Positions 33,227 through 41,633 of a DNA stretch of 64,000 nucleotides are shown here, piece after piece. Within the stretch, counting starts at the first letter, position 1. Every line of letters begins with the position of its first letter. The stretch lies in contig JACJOC010000103.1 in assembly GCA_014695345.1 (NCBI GenBank), positions 1 to 64,000 on the forward strand, given 5' to 3'. The notes under the pieces were generated by a model, which saw only the letters and a program-made list of their open reading frames with translations, made no database searches and had not been told where the DNA came from. The position numbers and the translations under genes are program-made. Origin of the DNA: Cyanobacteria bacterium FACHB-471. Its GTDB lineage: Bacteria > Cyanobacteriota > Cyanobacteriia > Elainellales > Elainellaceae.

Positions 33227-33265
33227 GGGTCTACTTCAGGTTCTTGAGGTGATGGGATTGCATTC

Positions 33266-33320
33266 TTAAGGATTTCTAAGAATACGTTATGCGATCGCAT
33301 TCTATTCTAGAAATCTTTTA
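33266..33320. repeat. inverted repeat upstream of htpG, with ATTTCTA ends
   Basis: AAGGATTTCTAAGAATA pairs with TATTCTAGAAATCTTT (one bulge), around a centre holding ATGCGATCGCAT. The ATTTCTA end matches the outer arms of the element at 27588. It lies between the GrpB stop and the htpG start on the same strand, so it could end the first or regulate the second. Confidence 0.6.
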
Positions 33321-33365
33321 CATGAAGAAATTGCCGCACCTGCTCAGATTCGGATTTCTCTACCT

Positions 33366-33896
33366 TTACCCTTGAACTTGTCGCTGCCATGCTCTTGCCT
33401 GAGACAGCATGACTTCAATCAAAGGCGTTTTGCGAACTGCATAGGTTTTACGATCGTGGCGAAACTGAGTAGCTAGCGATCGCTTTAAACAGACGTATTC
33501 CTGAGCCTGATCAGGATGTGCCCGAAGAAAGTCTCGAAACAAAATCTGCCTTTGCCAAAAAGCGCTTCCCGGTTGGGCAATATGCAGATGGAACAGGCGA
33601 GGCATTCCTTTTCGTAGGAAATAATGCTCAGGAATATTCAAAACCTGCCCTTCATATACGTAATTCAGTCGCTCAAGGCTGCGAATCTGGTCGTCTGTTG
33701 GAATAAGCTGTTGAAGCCCCATTAAAATGTCAACAATAGGCTTTGCCGCCAAGCCCGGAACCGAGGTGCTGCCAATGTGTTCAATCTGACTAATATCAGC
33801 TTGCAAAACCTGCAAAAGAAGCCGTTCTCGTTCAAATTTCTCTGCCCAGCCAGGGTCATACTCTACAATCCAAACGCCATCTTCCTCATCTTTCAT
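33366..33896 (-). CDS. GrpB family (UPF0157) nucleotidyltransferase-like protein
   Basis: The family core is EYDPGWAEKFERE, IEHIGSTSVPGLAAKPIVDILMG (with the GS and DxD of the nucleotidyltransferase fold) and FHLHIAQPGSAFW. Its reaction is not established. It is 5' adjacent to a response regulator in divergent orientation with almost no gap. The longer frame to 33917 only adds MRDEGQG from low-complexity GATGAGGGA repeats, so ATG 33896 or a later codon is preferred. Confidence 0.88.
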   Translation of the reverse strand: MKDEEDGVWIVEYDPGWAEKFERERLLLQVLQADISQIEHIGSTSVPGLAAKPIVDILMGLQQLIPTDDQIRSLERLNYVYEGQVLNIPEHYFLRKGMPRLFHLHIAQPGSAFWQRQILFRDFLRAHPDQAQEYVCLKRSLATQFRHDRKTYAVRKTPLIEVMLSQARAWQRQVQG

Positions 33897-33921
33897 CCCT
33901 TGTCCCTCATCTCTCAACTTT

Positions 33922-34755
33922 ATGGATTCTGCTAGCCATCAGCCAACCCCTCAGAAACAGCTAGAAAAACTTAAGCTGCTGGTTGTAGATGACGAACCAG
34001 ATAACCTTGACCTGCTTTATCGCACCTTCCGGCGAGACTTTCACGTCTTACGGGCAGAGAGTGGTAAGAGCGCTCTAGAAGTTTTAGCAACGGAAGGGGA
34101 AGTCGCGATCATTATCTCCGATCAGCGAATGCCAGAAATGAAAGGCACGGAGTTTTTGAGCAAAACGGTGCCCCAATTTCCCAACACCATTCGGATCATT
34201 CTGACTGGATTTACAGATGTAGAAGATCTGGTAGAAGCGATTAATGCTGGACAAGTTTATAAATACATCACGAAACCCTGGGACCCCAGCGAGTTAAGAG
34301 CAGTCGTCAAAACAGCCGCAGAAACCTATGAGTTGTCAAAGCGACGTGCAGCAGAACTGCGCTTAGCCCAAACTCAAGCCCTGTTGCTCAGTACTATTGT
34401 TCAGGTTGTTCAGCAAGCCACTAGTTCAGAAGCTTGTCTGAAGGCGATCGCCACTGCCTTTGCCGAAAGTTTTGCCGCCGATAGCTGTATCCTGCAACCC
34501 GCAACTGAGAATGGCTCGGCTGCCCCTCTTCCATCTGAGCCTCTTTCATCTGAGACGGTAGACACTGCCGCAACAGTAGAACTCACCCATCTGACGATGC
34601 CGATTACACTCCAAGACGAGCGACTGGCCGTTTTGTCGCTCTATTGGCAGCAGCCTCGAAGCCTTACATCCGCAGAGCTATCGTTGCTGCATCTGGCAGT
34701 CCAGCAGGTTGCTCTGGCACTAAGTAGTACCCGCTACCGTCGCGCAGTTGTGTAG
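33922..34755 (+). CDS. response regulator with C-terminal GAF-like domain
   Basis: The receiver domain (residues 18-135) has LLVVDDEPDN with the acidic pair, phospho-acceptor Asp 67 in IISDQRMP, the Thr in ILTGFTD and Lys in YITKPWDP. The LTGFTD...YKYITKPWD wording is that of RpfG-type receivers. Residues 155-275 form a GAF-like small-molecule domain rather than an HD-GYP or DNA-binding domain, so no direct output is evident. It may bind a partner protein. The MenG gene follows by 17 bp in the same direction. Confidence 0.9.
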   Translation: MDSASHQPTPQKQLEKLKLLVVDDEPDNLDLLYRTFRRDFHVLRAESGKSALEVLATEGEVAIIISDQRMPEMKGTEFLSKTVPQFPNTIRIILTGFTDVEDLVEAINAGQVYKYITKPWDPSELRAVVKTAAETYELSKRRAAELRLAQTQALLLSTIVQVVQQATSSEACLKAIATAFAESFAADSCILQPATENGSAAPLPSEPLSSETVDTAATVELTHLTMPITLQDERLAVLSLYWQQPRSLTSAELSLLHLAVQQVALALSSTRYRRAVV

Positions 34756-34772
34756 GATCAAATTGATGCAGT

Positions 34773-35504
34773 TTGTCACTATCCCAACTTTTGTCCGTGA
34801 ATACCCCACAGTCTCAGCAAATTCGTTCTCTGTTTGACCGAATTGCTCCAGTCTATGACCCGCTCAACAATTGGCTGAGTTTGGGACAGCACCGCATTTG
34901 GAAAAAAATGGCAGTGAAATGGTGCAGCCCTCAACCTGGAGATACTTGCCTGGACGTGTGCTGCGGCAGTGGCGACCTGGCTCGCTTATTAGCCCGACAG
35001 GTGGGTACGGCTGGGCAAGTGTTTGGCGTAGATTTTTCAACGGCTCAGTTGGCGATCGCTCATCAACACACTCAGCAAAGCTTTCACCCGCTCCCTGTCA
35101 CCTGGGTTGAGGCAGATGCGCTGGACTTGCCCTTTGACTCCAATCACTTTGACGCTGCCACGATGGGCTACGGGCTACGCAATGTCATTGACATTCCAGC
35201 TAGCCTAAAAGAGTTATACAGAGTGCTTAAACCGGGTGCCAAAGTCGCAATTTTAGACTTTCATCGTCCCCAAAGCCAGCAGATGCGGATTTTTCAACAG
35301 TGGTATCTGGATACTGTAGTCGTGCCAATGGCAACCCAGTTTGGCTTAAGCGATGAATATGCTTACATCAGTCCCAGTCTTGACCGATTTCCCACTGGTG
35401 CTGAACAAGTTGACCTGGCTCACCAAGCTGGGTTTATCAATGTGGTGCATTATGCGATCGCCGCAGGCATGATGGGCATCCTCGTCGCCACCAAACCGCT
35501 CTAA
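34773..35504 (+). CDS. menG: MenG/UbiE quinone methyltransferase
   Basis: A class I SAM methyltransferase: [20 protein letters not shown] (UbiE signature 1), [15 protein letters not shown] (motif I), then [20 protein letters not shown] and [20 protein letters not shown]. In cyanobacteria this enzyme methylates demethylphylloquinone (2-phytyl-1,4-naphthoquinol), the last step to the photosystem I quinone. TTG 34773 is used; GTG 34797 (VNTPQSQQI) is a possible shorter start. It is the middle gene of a response regulator-MenG-DUF445 run. Confidence 0.93.
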   Translation: MSLSQLLSVNTPQSQQIRSLFDRIAPVYDPLNNWLSLGQHRIWKKMAVKWCSPQPGDTCLDVCCGSGDLARLLARQVGTAGQVFGVDFSTAQLAIAHQHTQQSFHPLPVTWVEADALDLPFDSNHFDAATMGYGLRNVIDIPASLKELYRVLKPGAKVAILDFHRPQSQQMRIFQQWYLDTVVVPMATQFGLSDEYAYISPSLDRFPTGAEQVDLAHQAGFINVVHYAIAAGMMGILVATKPL

Positions 35505-35535
35505 CCTCCCTTCATCCCCAACCCCCAATCTCGCC

Positions 35536-36771
35536 TTGGACTTCTCCACACTCTGGTTACTGATCGCCCCTCCCGTCGTCGGTGGAATTATTGGATATTT
35601 CACCAATGATTTAGCGATCAAAATGCTGTTTCGTCCCTATCGCCCCCTCTACATCGGTGGACGAAAACTGCCGCTCACCCCCGGATTAATTCCAGCTAAT
35701 CAAGAACGCCTGGCCAAGCGTGTTGCAGACACCATTATGGGATCGCTACTGACCCCAGAAGAACTGCAAAAATTGGCGCGTCGGCTGCTTCAAACCGAGC
35801 GGATGCAGGCTGCAATCCTGTGGCTGTTGAAATTGGCACTGACCCAGATCCAGGGAAGCAATGAGCAAAAAACCAGCAAAATTTTGGCAAAGGTGCTGAA
35901 AGATTTGCTAGGACAATCCTTGCCTCGACTAGTCAAAATCTGGGCTCGGCGCGAAGACTTTCTGGAGACTCAACTTAACCAAATTTTTGACCAGGTTTTG
36001 TTAGAGTTTCAGCTCACCGAAGCTCAAGCCAGCCAGCTTTCTGATTGGCTATTGCAGGTGGTTTTGCCGCCCGACGTCATTCGGCAAGCTCTTGTAGACT
36101 TCCTCACCGATCGCAATATTCAAGTAATCGACGAAGGCTTTCGCGAAAAAAGCAGCGGTACCTACTGGGTCGTCGCCAACCTGTTTGGGCTACGAAATAC
36201 CTTGACCCGACTGCGAACCTACTGCCTGGATGAAAAAGATGCCAGCAATGTACGCATCAAGGAACTCATTCAATCCCTCGGCGTACAGCCACGTCTGCGA
36301 GAGTGGATGCAAAACTTATCTTTGCAGAACTTGCCCGTCTCGACCGTACGCCAGCTTCGCAAAACCACACGAGACAGCATTCGCAGTTACGTCCAGGAGC
36401 GCGGTTCAGATCTGCTGCAAGGGCTAAGCAACTCGATTGATTGGGATAATGTTGCTCTAATGCTGTTAAATCGTTTACGCACTTCGCCTGCGGTCAATCG
36501 TTCTTTAGAACCCGTCAGCCAGGAGTTGGCTTTAATCTTAGAGCGCTACCTGGAGCAAGACTTAGAAAACATTGTGGCGAAAGCTATTCCAATCTTAGAT
36601 ATCGACCAGGTGATCATCGAGCGAGTCAGAGCCACTTCAGCTCAAGAGCTGGAGCTAGCAATTCAGGGCATCGTCAGGAACGAGCTACAGGCGATCGTCA
36701 ACCTGGGCGGCGTATTGGGATTTGTGATTGGACTGCTTCAGACAGTAATTTTGTTGGCTAGAGGGCTATAG
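35536..36771 (+). CDS. DUF445 family membrane protein
   Basis: An N-terminal helix ([20 protein letters not shown]) with the family's [15 protein letters not shown], a long helical domain of 340 residues (repeated TRPEELQ- and LLLNRLRTS-like helices) and a C-terminal helix ([12 protein letters not shown]). DUF445 proteins are thought to face the cytoplasm between two membrane anchors. Their role is unknown. It starts at TTG 31 bp after menG with no terminator, so it probably belongs to the same transcript. Confidence 0.88.
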   Translation: MDFSTLWLLIAPPVVGGIIGYFTNDLAIKMLFRPYRPLYIGGRKLPLTPGLIPANQERLAKRVADTIMGSLLTPEELQKLARRLLQTERMQAAILWLLKLALTQIQGSNEQKTSKILAKVLKDLLGQSLPRLVKIWARREDFLETQLNQIFDQVLLEFQLTEAQASQLSDWLLQVVLPPDVIRQALVDFLTDRNIQVIDEGFREKSSGTYWVVANLFGLRNTLTRLRTYCLDEKDASNVRIKELIQSLGVQPRLREWMQNLSLQNLPVSTVRQLRKTTRDSIRSYVQERGSDLLQGLSNSIDWDNVALMLLNRLRTSPAVNRSLEPVSQELALILERYLEQDLENIVAKAIPILDIDQVIIERVRATSAQELELAIQGIVRNELQAIVNLGGVLGFVIGLLQTVILLARGL

Positions 36772-36774
36772 GAA

Positions 36775-37386
36775 CTAGCTAACAACCCCTAGCCCCTCAA
36801 AAATCTGCTGCAACTGAGGCAAATACTTTGCTGCCAACCCACCACCTGCAAAGCCAAATAGGTGTCCTTGCCAGGACATGCCTCGCCGAATTGGTAAAAT
36901 GCCCCAAATTAAGCTGCCGTAGAGCAAACCCACAATCACTGCCGTCAGAATAGCGATCGCACTTTGCTCAAAATAACCCCGCAGCAGCAAAAAGCCAAAG
37001 TAACCAAACACCAGTCCACTTGCACCAATGTGGTTGGTGCGAGGTGAGCCAAATAACCAAACCCCTAAGCCACTGACTAGCCAGGCAACAGCTGTGACGA
37101 TAAAAAAGTCACTGGTTTGCCGCAGCATAATTAGCCATCCCAGAACAATCAGCGGAACAGTGTTGGTTGCCAGGTGACGTAAGTTGCCGTGCAGCAAGGG
37201 GGCAAATACGATGCCAAAGATGCCCTCAGTAGTACGAGGGCGAATGCCATAGCGGTTAAGTGCGCCTCTCAGGAAAATTGAGTCAAATAATTCTAGAATC
37301 CACAGTGCACCAACAAAGCCAATCAAAATGGTGGCATGGAGTTCTAGCTGGCGTGTTAGCCCTGCCAAATCATTACTGTTGAGCAT
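36775..37386 (-). CDS. rhomboid family intramembrane serine protease
   Basis: About six membrane helices with the rhomboid landmarks: the HGNLRHLATNTVPLIVLG loop helix (His/Asn of the oxyanion site), the nucleophile Ser in HIGASGLVFG and the catalytic His in WQGHLFGFAGG. The protein cleaves substrates within the membrane. Its physiological substrate is unknown. It starts 28 bp from the RecB-like gene's stop on the same strand, and its end nearly touches the convergent DUF445 stop (3 bp). Confidence 0.92.
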   Translation of the reverse strand: MLNSNDLAGLTRQLELHATILIGFVGALWILELFDSIFLRGALNRYGIRPRTTEGIFGIVFAPLLHGNLRHLATNTVPLIVLGWLIMLRQTSDFFIVTAVAWLVSGLGVWLFGSPRTNHIGASGLVFGYFGFLLLRGYFEQSAIAILTAVIVGLLYGSLIWGILPIRRGMSWQGHLFGFAGGGLAAKYLPQLQQIFEGLGVVS

Positions 37387-37414
37387 TCCGCCACTTCAGT
37401 CTAGGTATTGGGGA

Positions 37415-39121
37415 TTAAATGAATGGTCTGGGAGAGTGACCGTTTTGAGTAGGGCTATGGTGGAAGCGGCTATTTTGCGTGAACTCCACGAGCCAGTCCT
37501 TGACGCGGTGGGTAGCGCGACAGTCATCTTCGTTATATCGGAGAATGGCATCCAGAAAGGCGCGATCGCCCGTCGATAGCCATTGAGCATACCAGTAAAT
37601 CGACTGCGCTCCATTTGCGTCGCGATCGCGCCAGTTAAACCCTAACCAGCGGGCGATCGGTTTTAGAGCATAGCTTTCAACCGGCAAAGTCGCAACCCGA
37701 GTTACCCGTTCATGCAAATCAACAAACCGATCGAGCAGCGGTAAAACCAGCGCTTCTGGGGTTTCGTAATATTCTGCTAAACGCTTTACGGTCTGCACTT
37801 CGTAGGGGCAAAAATGAAAAATTGGCGCTGTCGGGTAGCGCCAAACTAAGTCAAGAAATTGTTGCCAGACAAACGCTTCATCTTCGGGGCGATCAGCCAG
37901 CAGGGGATAAAACTCAGCCTTAGTAGGAGCACTTTCCCCATTTGTTTCAACTTCTAATGACCTCGTGCGATCGACCACCAAAACCCCATGCAGGTAAACT
38001 AAATTTTGTTCTGGTGCTGCCTCAATATCAAAATAAAGTTCTATGGGGGCAGTCGGCAGTTCCTCGATTGAAAGCAGCGGTTCATCGGGCAAATCAGAAC
38101 TGAACGGACTCGCCAATGCCTGATTTGAAAGGGTTGCCTGCGCTTGTCGAACCAATTTTTGAGCAACCTGTGGACCAAATCCGGGCAAAGTTTCCAGATG
38201 TTTTGGAGTAGCGGCTGCTAGCGTTTCAACCGTTGTCAGATCCAAAGCTTGCAAATGAACATATCGACTCGGTGTTACTCCTGGCAACAGCGATAGGTGC
38301 TTATCAGCTTTAGCAAGCTCGTAACAGTGACTAAACCAATGACAAAGATCACAGCGATTGTGGGCAATAAAAACTTCTGGTTCCCGCTGTTCTTGAAGCA
38401 TCTGGATGCACTCTTCCAAGATTGCTTCCATGCGGGGAATCAGCTCTGGCAAGTTGACTGCATAAGCTCCACGCTGCCGTAGGACAAGCCAACTTGTGTC
38501 GGGTAGAACGCCCTGAATCGCTGCAAGTAAGTGAGCGTGAAAGGCTGCCGTAATCTGGTAATCTAGCTTGGGGCGTTTGCCCAACTTAATCTCAGTGGGA
38601 ACGTAGAGCCAATCTCCAAAAATGGATTCTCCAGGATGTTTGACCAACAAGTTAGGACGGCTGACCAGCTTAACTCCATCCGCACGAGTAAAGTGCAACA
38701 CGCCATTGGTAATGCGTTCTACGCCTTGTTGCATTAGGGCTAACGTTGCCTCGGCACCTGCTTCCCAATCGCGGCGTGGATAACGGGGCTGATAGACAGT
38801 TTGGTTTTGAATGACTGCAATCTGGTGTTCTTGGCTGTCTTGACGCAGCTTTAGTAAATAGTCGCTGGGTGCATCTCGCTGCTCTGGGTTGCCATATAAA
38901 TCAAGAAAAGCTCGTCGCCGACATCGTTGATAGTTGAAGAGAATTTCGTCGGTCAGCCAAACCCCTTCTAAGGTCGCTTCTGGCGAGAAGATCGGGGCAG
39001 CTTGAGGCAGCGATCGCTGAAAGGGTATCGCTACAGAAGCAGCACAGGAATTATCCTCAGCCTCCATTGCGTTGAAGCTGTGGGAGTCAACGGATAGGTT
39101 TCCTCCAGTTGAACCAGACAT
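37415..39121 (-). CDS. TM0106-family RecB-like nuclease with RNase H-like exonuclease domain
   Basis: Domains in order: a RecB/Cas4-type PD-(D/E)xK nuclease (the motif D-WLYVPTEIKLGK near residue 175), a Cys cluster CDLCHWFSHC (near 265) that could bind iron-sulfur or zinc, a helix-hairpin-helix LPGFGPQVAQKL (near 315), and a DEDD-type RNase H-like domain that begins IELYFDIEA (near 365) and ends with YNEDDCRATHRVKDWL. Such fused exonucleases are part of DNA repair or defence. ATG 39121 is used; GTG 39127 also fits. Upstream is a 230-bp gap, so it has its own promoter. Confidence 0.85.
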   Translation of the reverse strand: MSGSTGGNLSVDSHSFNAMEAEDNSCAASVAIPFQRSLPQAAPIFSPEATLEGVWLTDEILFNYQRCRRRAFLDLYGNPEQRDAPSDYLLKLRQDSQEHQIAVIQNQTVYQPRYPRRDWEAGAEATLALMQQGVERITNGVLHFTRADGVKLVSRPNLLVKHPGESIFGDWLYVPTEIKLGKRPKLDYQITAAFHAHLLAAIQGVLPDTSWLVLRQRGAYAVNLPELIPRMEAILEECIQMLQEQREPEVFIAHNRCDLCHWFSHCYELAKADKHLSLLPGVTPSRYVHLQALDLTTVETLAAATPKHLETLPGFGPQVAQKLVRQAQATLSNQALASPFSSDLPDEPLLSIEELPTAPIELYFDIEAAPEQNLVYLHGVLVVDRTRSLEVETNGESAPTKAEFYPLLADRPEDEAFVWQQFLDLVWRYPTAPIFHFCPYEVQTVKRLAEYYETPEALVLPLLDRFVDLHERVTRVATLPVESYALKPIARWLGFNWRDRDANGAQSIYWYAQWLSTGDRAFLDAILRYNEDDCRATHRVKDWLVEFTQNSRFHHSPTQNGHSPRPFI

Positions 39122-39355
39122 TGACACAATCTAAGTCCTGTATCGAATGCACACCTGTCTTGCATTCGCAAGCGGTTTCACGCACCTGATTCTGTTATGA
39201 CTTTAACGTGATTAGTCTGGTTTGGTCTAGCGATCGCTAAAATCGCTACAGCTACAGCAATTCCGAAGAGGCATGAGCGCACTCGGGAGGAGTGCACTCA
39301 CAATCCACTCATCACGCAACTGATTTTCCTACCACTGATTTGACTTTTTGATTTT

Positions 39356-40552
39356 ATGAGCAGTGCATCGCTAACCGTGGCGGATTTACAACAATACCGT
39401 CAGCAGTTTCCCAGCTTGAGCAATAAGCTGTATTTCAACTATGGCGGGCAGGGACCCATGCCGCAAAGCGCGATCGCCGCAATTCACCATTCTCAGGATT
39501 ACATTCAAACCGCTGGCCCTTTTTCGGGTGGGGTGAATGCCTGGGTGACACAAGAGGCAAACCAGACGCGAAGAGCAATCGCTGCCGAGTTAAATGCACC
39601 TGTAGAAGCGATCGCCCTCACCGAAGATGTGTCAGTAGGCTGCAACATTCCGCTGTGGGGAATCGATTGGCGATCAGGCGACCATATCTTGCTTTCAGAC
39701 TGTGAACATCCCGGCATTATTGCTGCTGCTCAGGAGATCGGTCGTCGCTTTGGCGTAGAGCTATCCACCTGTCCCCTCATGGCAACGCTCAATGCGGGCG
39801 ATCCGGTAGCAATAATTTCAGAACACTTACGTCCGACCACGCGCCTAGTTATCGTTAGCCACATTCTCTGGAATACCGGACAAGTTTTGCCGCTAGCGGA
39901 GATTGTTGTCGCTTGTCGAAACCACATCACCAAAGCTGGGCCAGTGCGCGTGCTAGTTGATGCTGCTCAGTCTGTCGGCGTTTTGCCGCTTAACTTAACC
40001 GAATTAGGTGCAGATTTCTACGCCTTCACCGGACACAAATGGTGGTGCGGTCCAGCCGGAGTCGGTGGGCTATACGTTCGACCGGATGTACTAGAGTGCC
40101 TCAATCCTACGTTTATCGGCTGGCGTGGCATTACCAAAAACGCGACAGGACATCCCACAGGCTTGCTCTCGGATGCGCGAAAGTTTGAGGTAGCAACTTC
40201 CGATTTTGCCCTTTATGCCGGACTAAGGGAGGCGATCGCCATTCACCACCAGTGGGGCACTGCCACAGAACGATATCAGCGCATCTGCACCTTAAGCCGT
40301 TACCTCTGGCAGCGTTTGGGCGAATTTCCCCAAATTACTCGACTCAAAGCAACTCCTCCCGCATCCGGACTGGTTTCGTTTCAGGTCAACGGGATGACTC
40401 ACAAGCAATTTGTCGATGCGCTAGAGCAGCAAAGCCTAATGCTCCGAACCATTCTCCACCCCGACTGCGCTCGCGTCTGCGTCCACTATTTCACCCTAGA
40501 ATCAGAAATCGAGAGCTTGATTGAGGCGATCGCTGCTTTGATCAACAGCTAG
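39356..40552 (+). CDS. class V aminotransferase fold, L-cysteine/cystine lyase (C-DES)-like
   Basis: PLP enzyme of 398 residues: FNYGGQGPMP at the N terminus (typical of the C-DES branch), LVDAAQSVGVLPL (Asp to pyridine N) and the PLP lysine in FTGHKWWCGPAGVGG. The C-DES type of Synechocystis splits cystine or cysteine to deliver sulfur for Fe-S assembly. It lacks the conserved active-site Cys loop of IscS/SufS desulfurases, as C-DES does. The reaction assignment is by subfamily likeness. It is followed by rpmB, which has its own promoter. Confidence 0.85.
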   Translation: MSSASLTVADLQQYRQQFPSLSNKLYFNYGGQGPMPQSAIAAIHHSQDYIQTAGPFSGGVNAWVTQEANQTRRAIAAELNAPVEAIALTEDVSVGCNIPLWGIDWRSGDHILLSDCEHPGIIAAAQEIGRRFGVELSTCPLMATLNAGDPVAIISEHLRPTTRLVIVSHILWNTGQVLPLAEIVVACRNHITKAGPVRVLVDAAQSVGVLPLNLTELGADFYAFTGHKWWCGPAGVGGLYVRPDVLECLNPTFIGWRGITKNATGHPTGLLSDARKFEVATSDFALYAGLREAIAIHHQWGTATERYQRICTLSRYLWQRLGEFPQITRLKATPPASGLVSFQVNGMTHKQFVDALEQQSLMLRTILHPDCARVCVHYFTLESEIESLIEAIAALINS

Positions 40553-40561
40553 AGTATGGAC

Positions 40562-40591
40562 TTATGCAAGCTTCACCACTTTGTGTACAAT
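40562..40591 (+). promoter_or_regulatory. candidate promoter of rpmB
   Basis: TTATGC (40562) and TACAAT (40586) are 18 bp apart, with a TGTG extended -10. The start of transcription would be near 40598, giving a leader of about 35 bases. Confidence 0.4.
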
Positions 40592-40631
40592 AGAGGACTG
40601 TTGCTAAATTTCCTATTTCTCCTAAACCGCT

Positions 40632-40868
40632 ATGGCTCGTAAATGTGAACTGACTGGTAAGCAGGCAAACAACGCCTATGCTGTTTCTCACTCTCATCGC
40701 CGCACCAAAAAGATCCAGGAAGCCAACTTACAAGAAAAGCGAGTTTGGTGGTCTGAAGGAAATCGCTGGATCAAGTTGCGCCTCTCCACCAGAGCCATTA
40801 AAACCCTCGAACACAAAGGGCTATCCGCAATGGCAAAAGAAATTGGGCTTGACTTAAACAAGTACTAA
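40632..40868 (+). CDS. rpmB: 50S ribosomal protein L28
   Basis: 78 residues opening [20 protein letters not shown] and ending [15 protein letters not shown]-like text, which is the L28 fold with the family's SHSHRRTKK. It assembles into the large ribosomal subunit. Only one Cys (residue 5) is present, so no zinc-binding C+ form. It has its own promoter and a terminator directly after it, as usual for this monocistronic gene in cyanobacteria. Confidence 0.97.
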   Translation: MARKCELTGKQANNAYAVSHSHRRTKKIQEANLQEKRVWWSEGNRWIKLRLSTRAIKTLEHKGLSAMAKEIGLDLNKY

Positions 40869-40927
40869 GGTGATTTCAGAGAAATATTTTACTTCTGTGA
40901 AAGCGTAAAGCGTAAGGGTTTTAGGGA

Positions 40928-40968
40928 AGCGAGGAGTGCATCATCATGAAAGTACATTCCTCGCTTTG
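40928..40968 (+). terminator. rpmB terminator
   Basis: AGCGAGGAGTG pairs with CATTCCTCGCT (one wobble) around ATCATCATGAAAGTA, followed by TTTGC. It ends the rpmB transcript and lies before the next possible reading frame. Confidence 0.8.
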
Positions 40969-40988
40969 CAATAGCCCAGAGATCCAGA

Positions 40989-41276
40989 ATGGATTCAAGT
41001 TCATCAAAAGATCAAAAAGTTTTGATAAAGAAGGGGATGGCTCAATGCTGTCCTTTTTTTGTTGAAATCCAGCTCCATTGCCAGCTTGACGTTAAAATTT
41101 TGCCCTTCCCTGATCGTTTTGCTAAAACAAGTGGGTACCATAGGCTTCATGCAGTTGTTATAGAATCTTTACAAAGATATGCTTTGCCCAGTGTAAAGTT
41201 GGGATCAATCAGGCTAGGTCATTTTGAATATCAGGGCATTGAGTTCGATTGTGGCGAGTGTATCTACTTAGGGTGA
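40989..41276 (+). CDS. possible small protein, unknown
   Basis: 95 codons from ATG 40989. The reading is MDSSSSKDQKVLIKKGMAQC, HCQLDVKILPFPDRFAKTSG and ESLQRYALPSVKLG, with four cysteines spread in FCVEI-like, HCQLD and FDCGECIY contexts. Composition is protein-like and no better frame overlaps, but I recognise no family and see no good ribosome site. It is alone between the rpmB terminator and the hps operon. Confidence 0.4.
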   Translation: MDSSSSKDQKVLIKKGMAQCCPFFVEIQLHCQLDVKILPFPDRFAKTSGYHRLHAVVIESLQRYALPSVKLGSIRLGHFEYQGIEFDCGECIYLG

Positions 41277-41633
41277 ACGGTAATTTTCGTCAGAAACGGT
41301 AAGCTATCGCAATGCGTCCAACCTTTAGGGCAGGCTTTAAACCTTAATTGGGTTTAACTTGTGTCACTTCTACTGAAGCTTAAATCTGACAGAAGTTCGT
41401 AGTTTCACCGTTGATACAAAGTTGTCTGACTTGTTATGACAGTAGGCATCTCTATGAGCCATTTATGAATTTTGAGTAAATTCTCCTGAGCCCCGGCACT
41501 TTAGCTGTATTGTCTCAATCTCATTTTCTTAAAATCTTTAAGTGACGGCTTTTTTGATATCAATATTCAGTTTTTAATTCCAAAACTCTAGTACCCACAA
41601 CTTTCAGGCATCCCATTGATCAGGAAGGCAGTT
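41277..41633. other. 357-bp leader region of the hps operon
   Basis: No gene or strong hairpin. It has the AGGAAGG ribosome site of hpsA (5 bases before ATG 41634). The hps promoter should be in this region; in Nostoc hps genes are driven by hormogonium sigma factors, but I cannot identify a matching box here. Confidence 0.5.

Noticed and set aside
33241-33365. CIRCE/HrcA operator before htpG
   Set aside because: The TTAGCACTC-N9-GAGTGCTAA sequence is not there; only an ATTTCTA inverted repeat.
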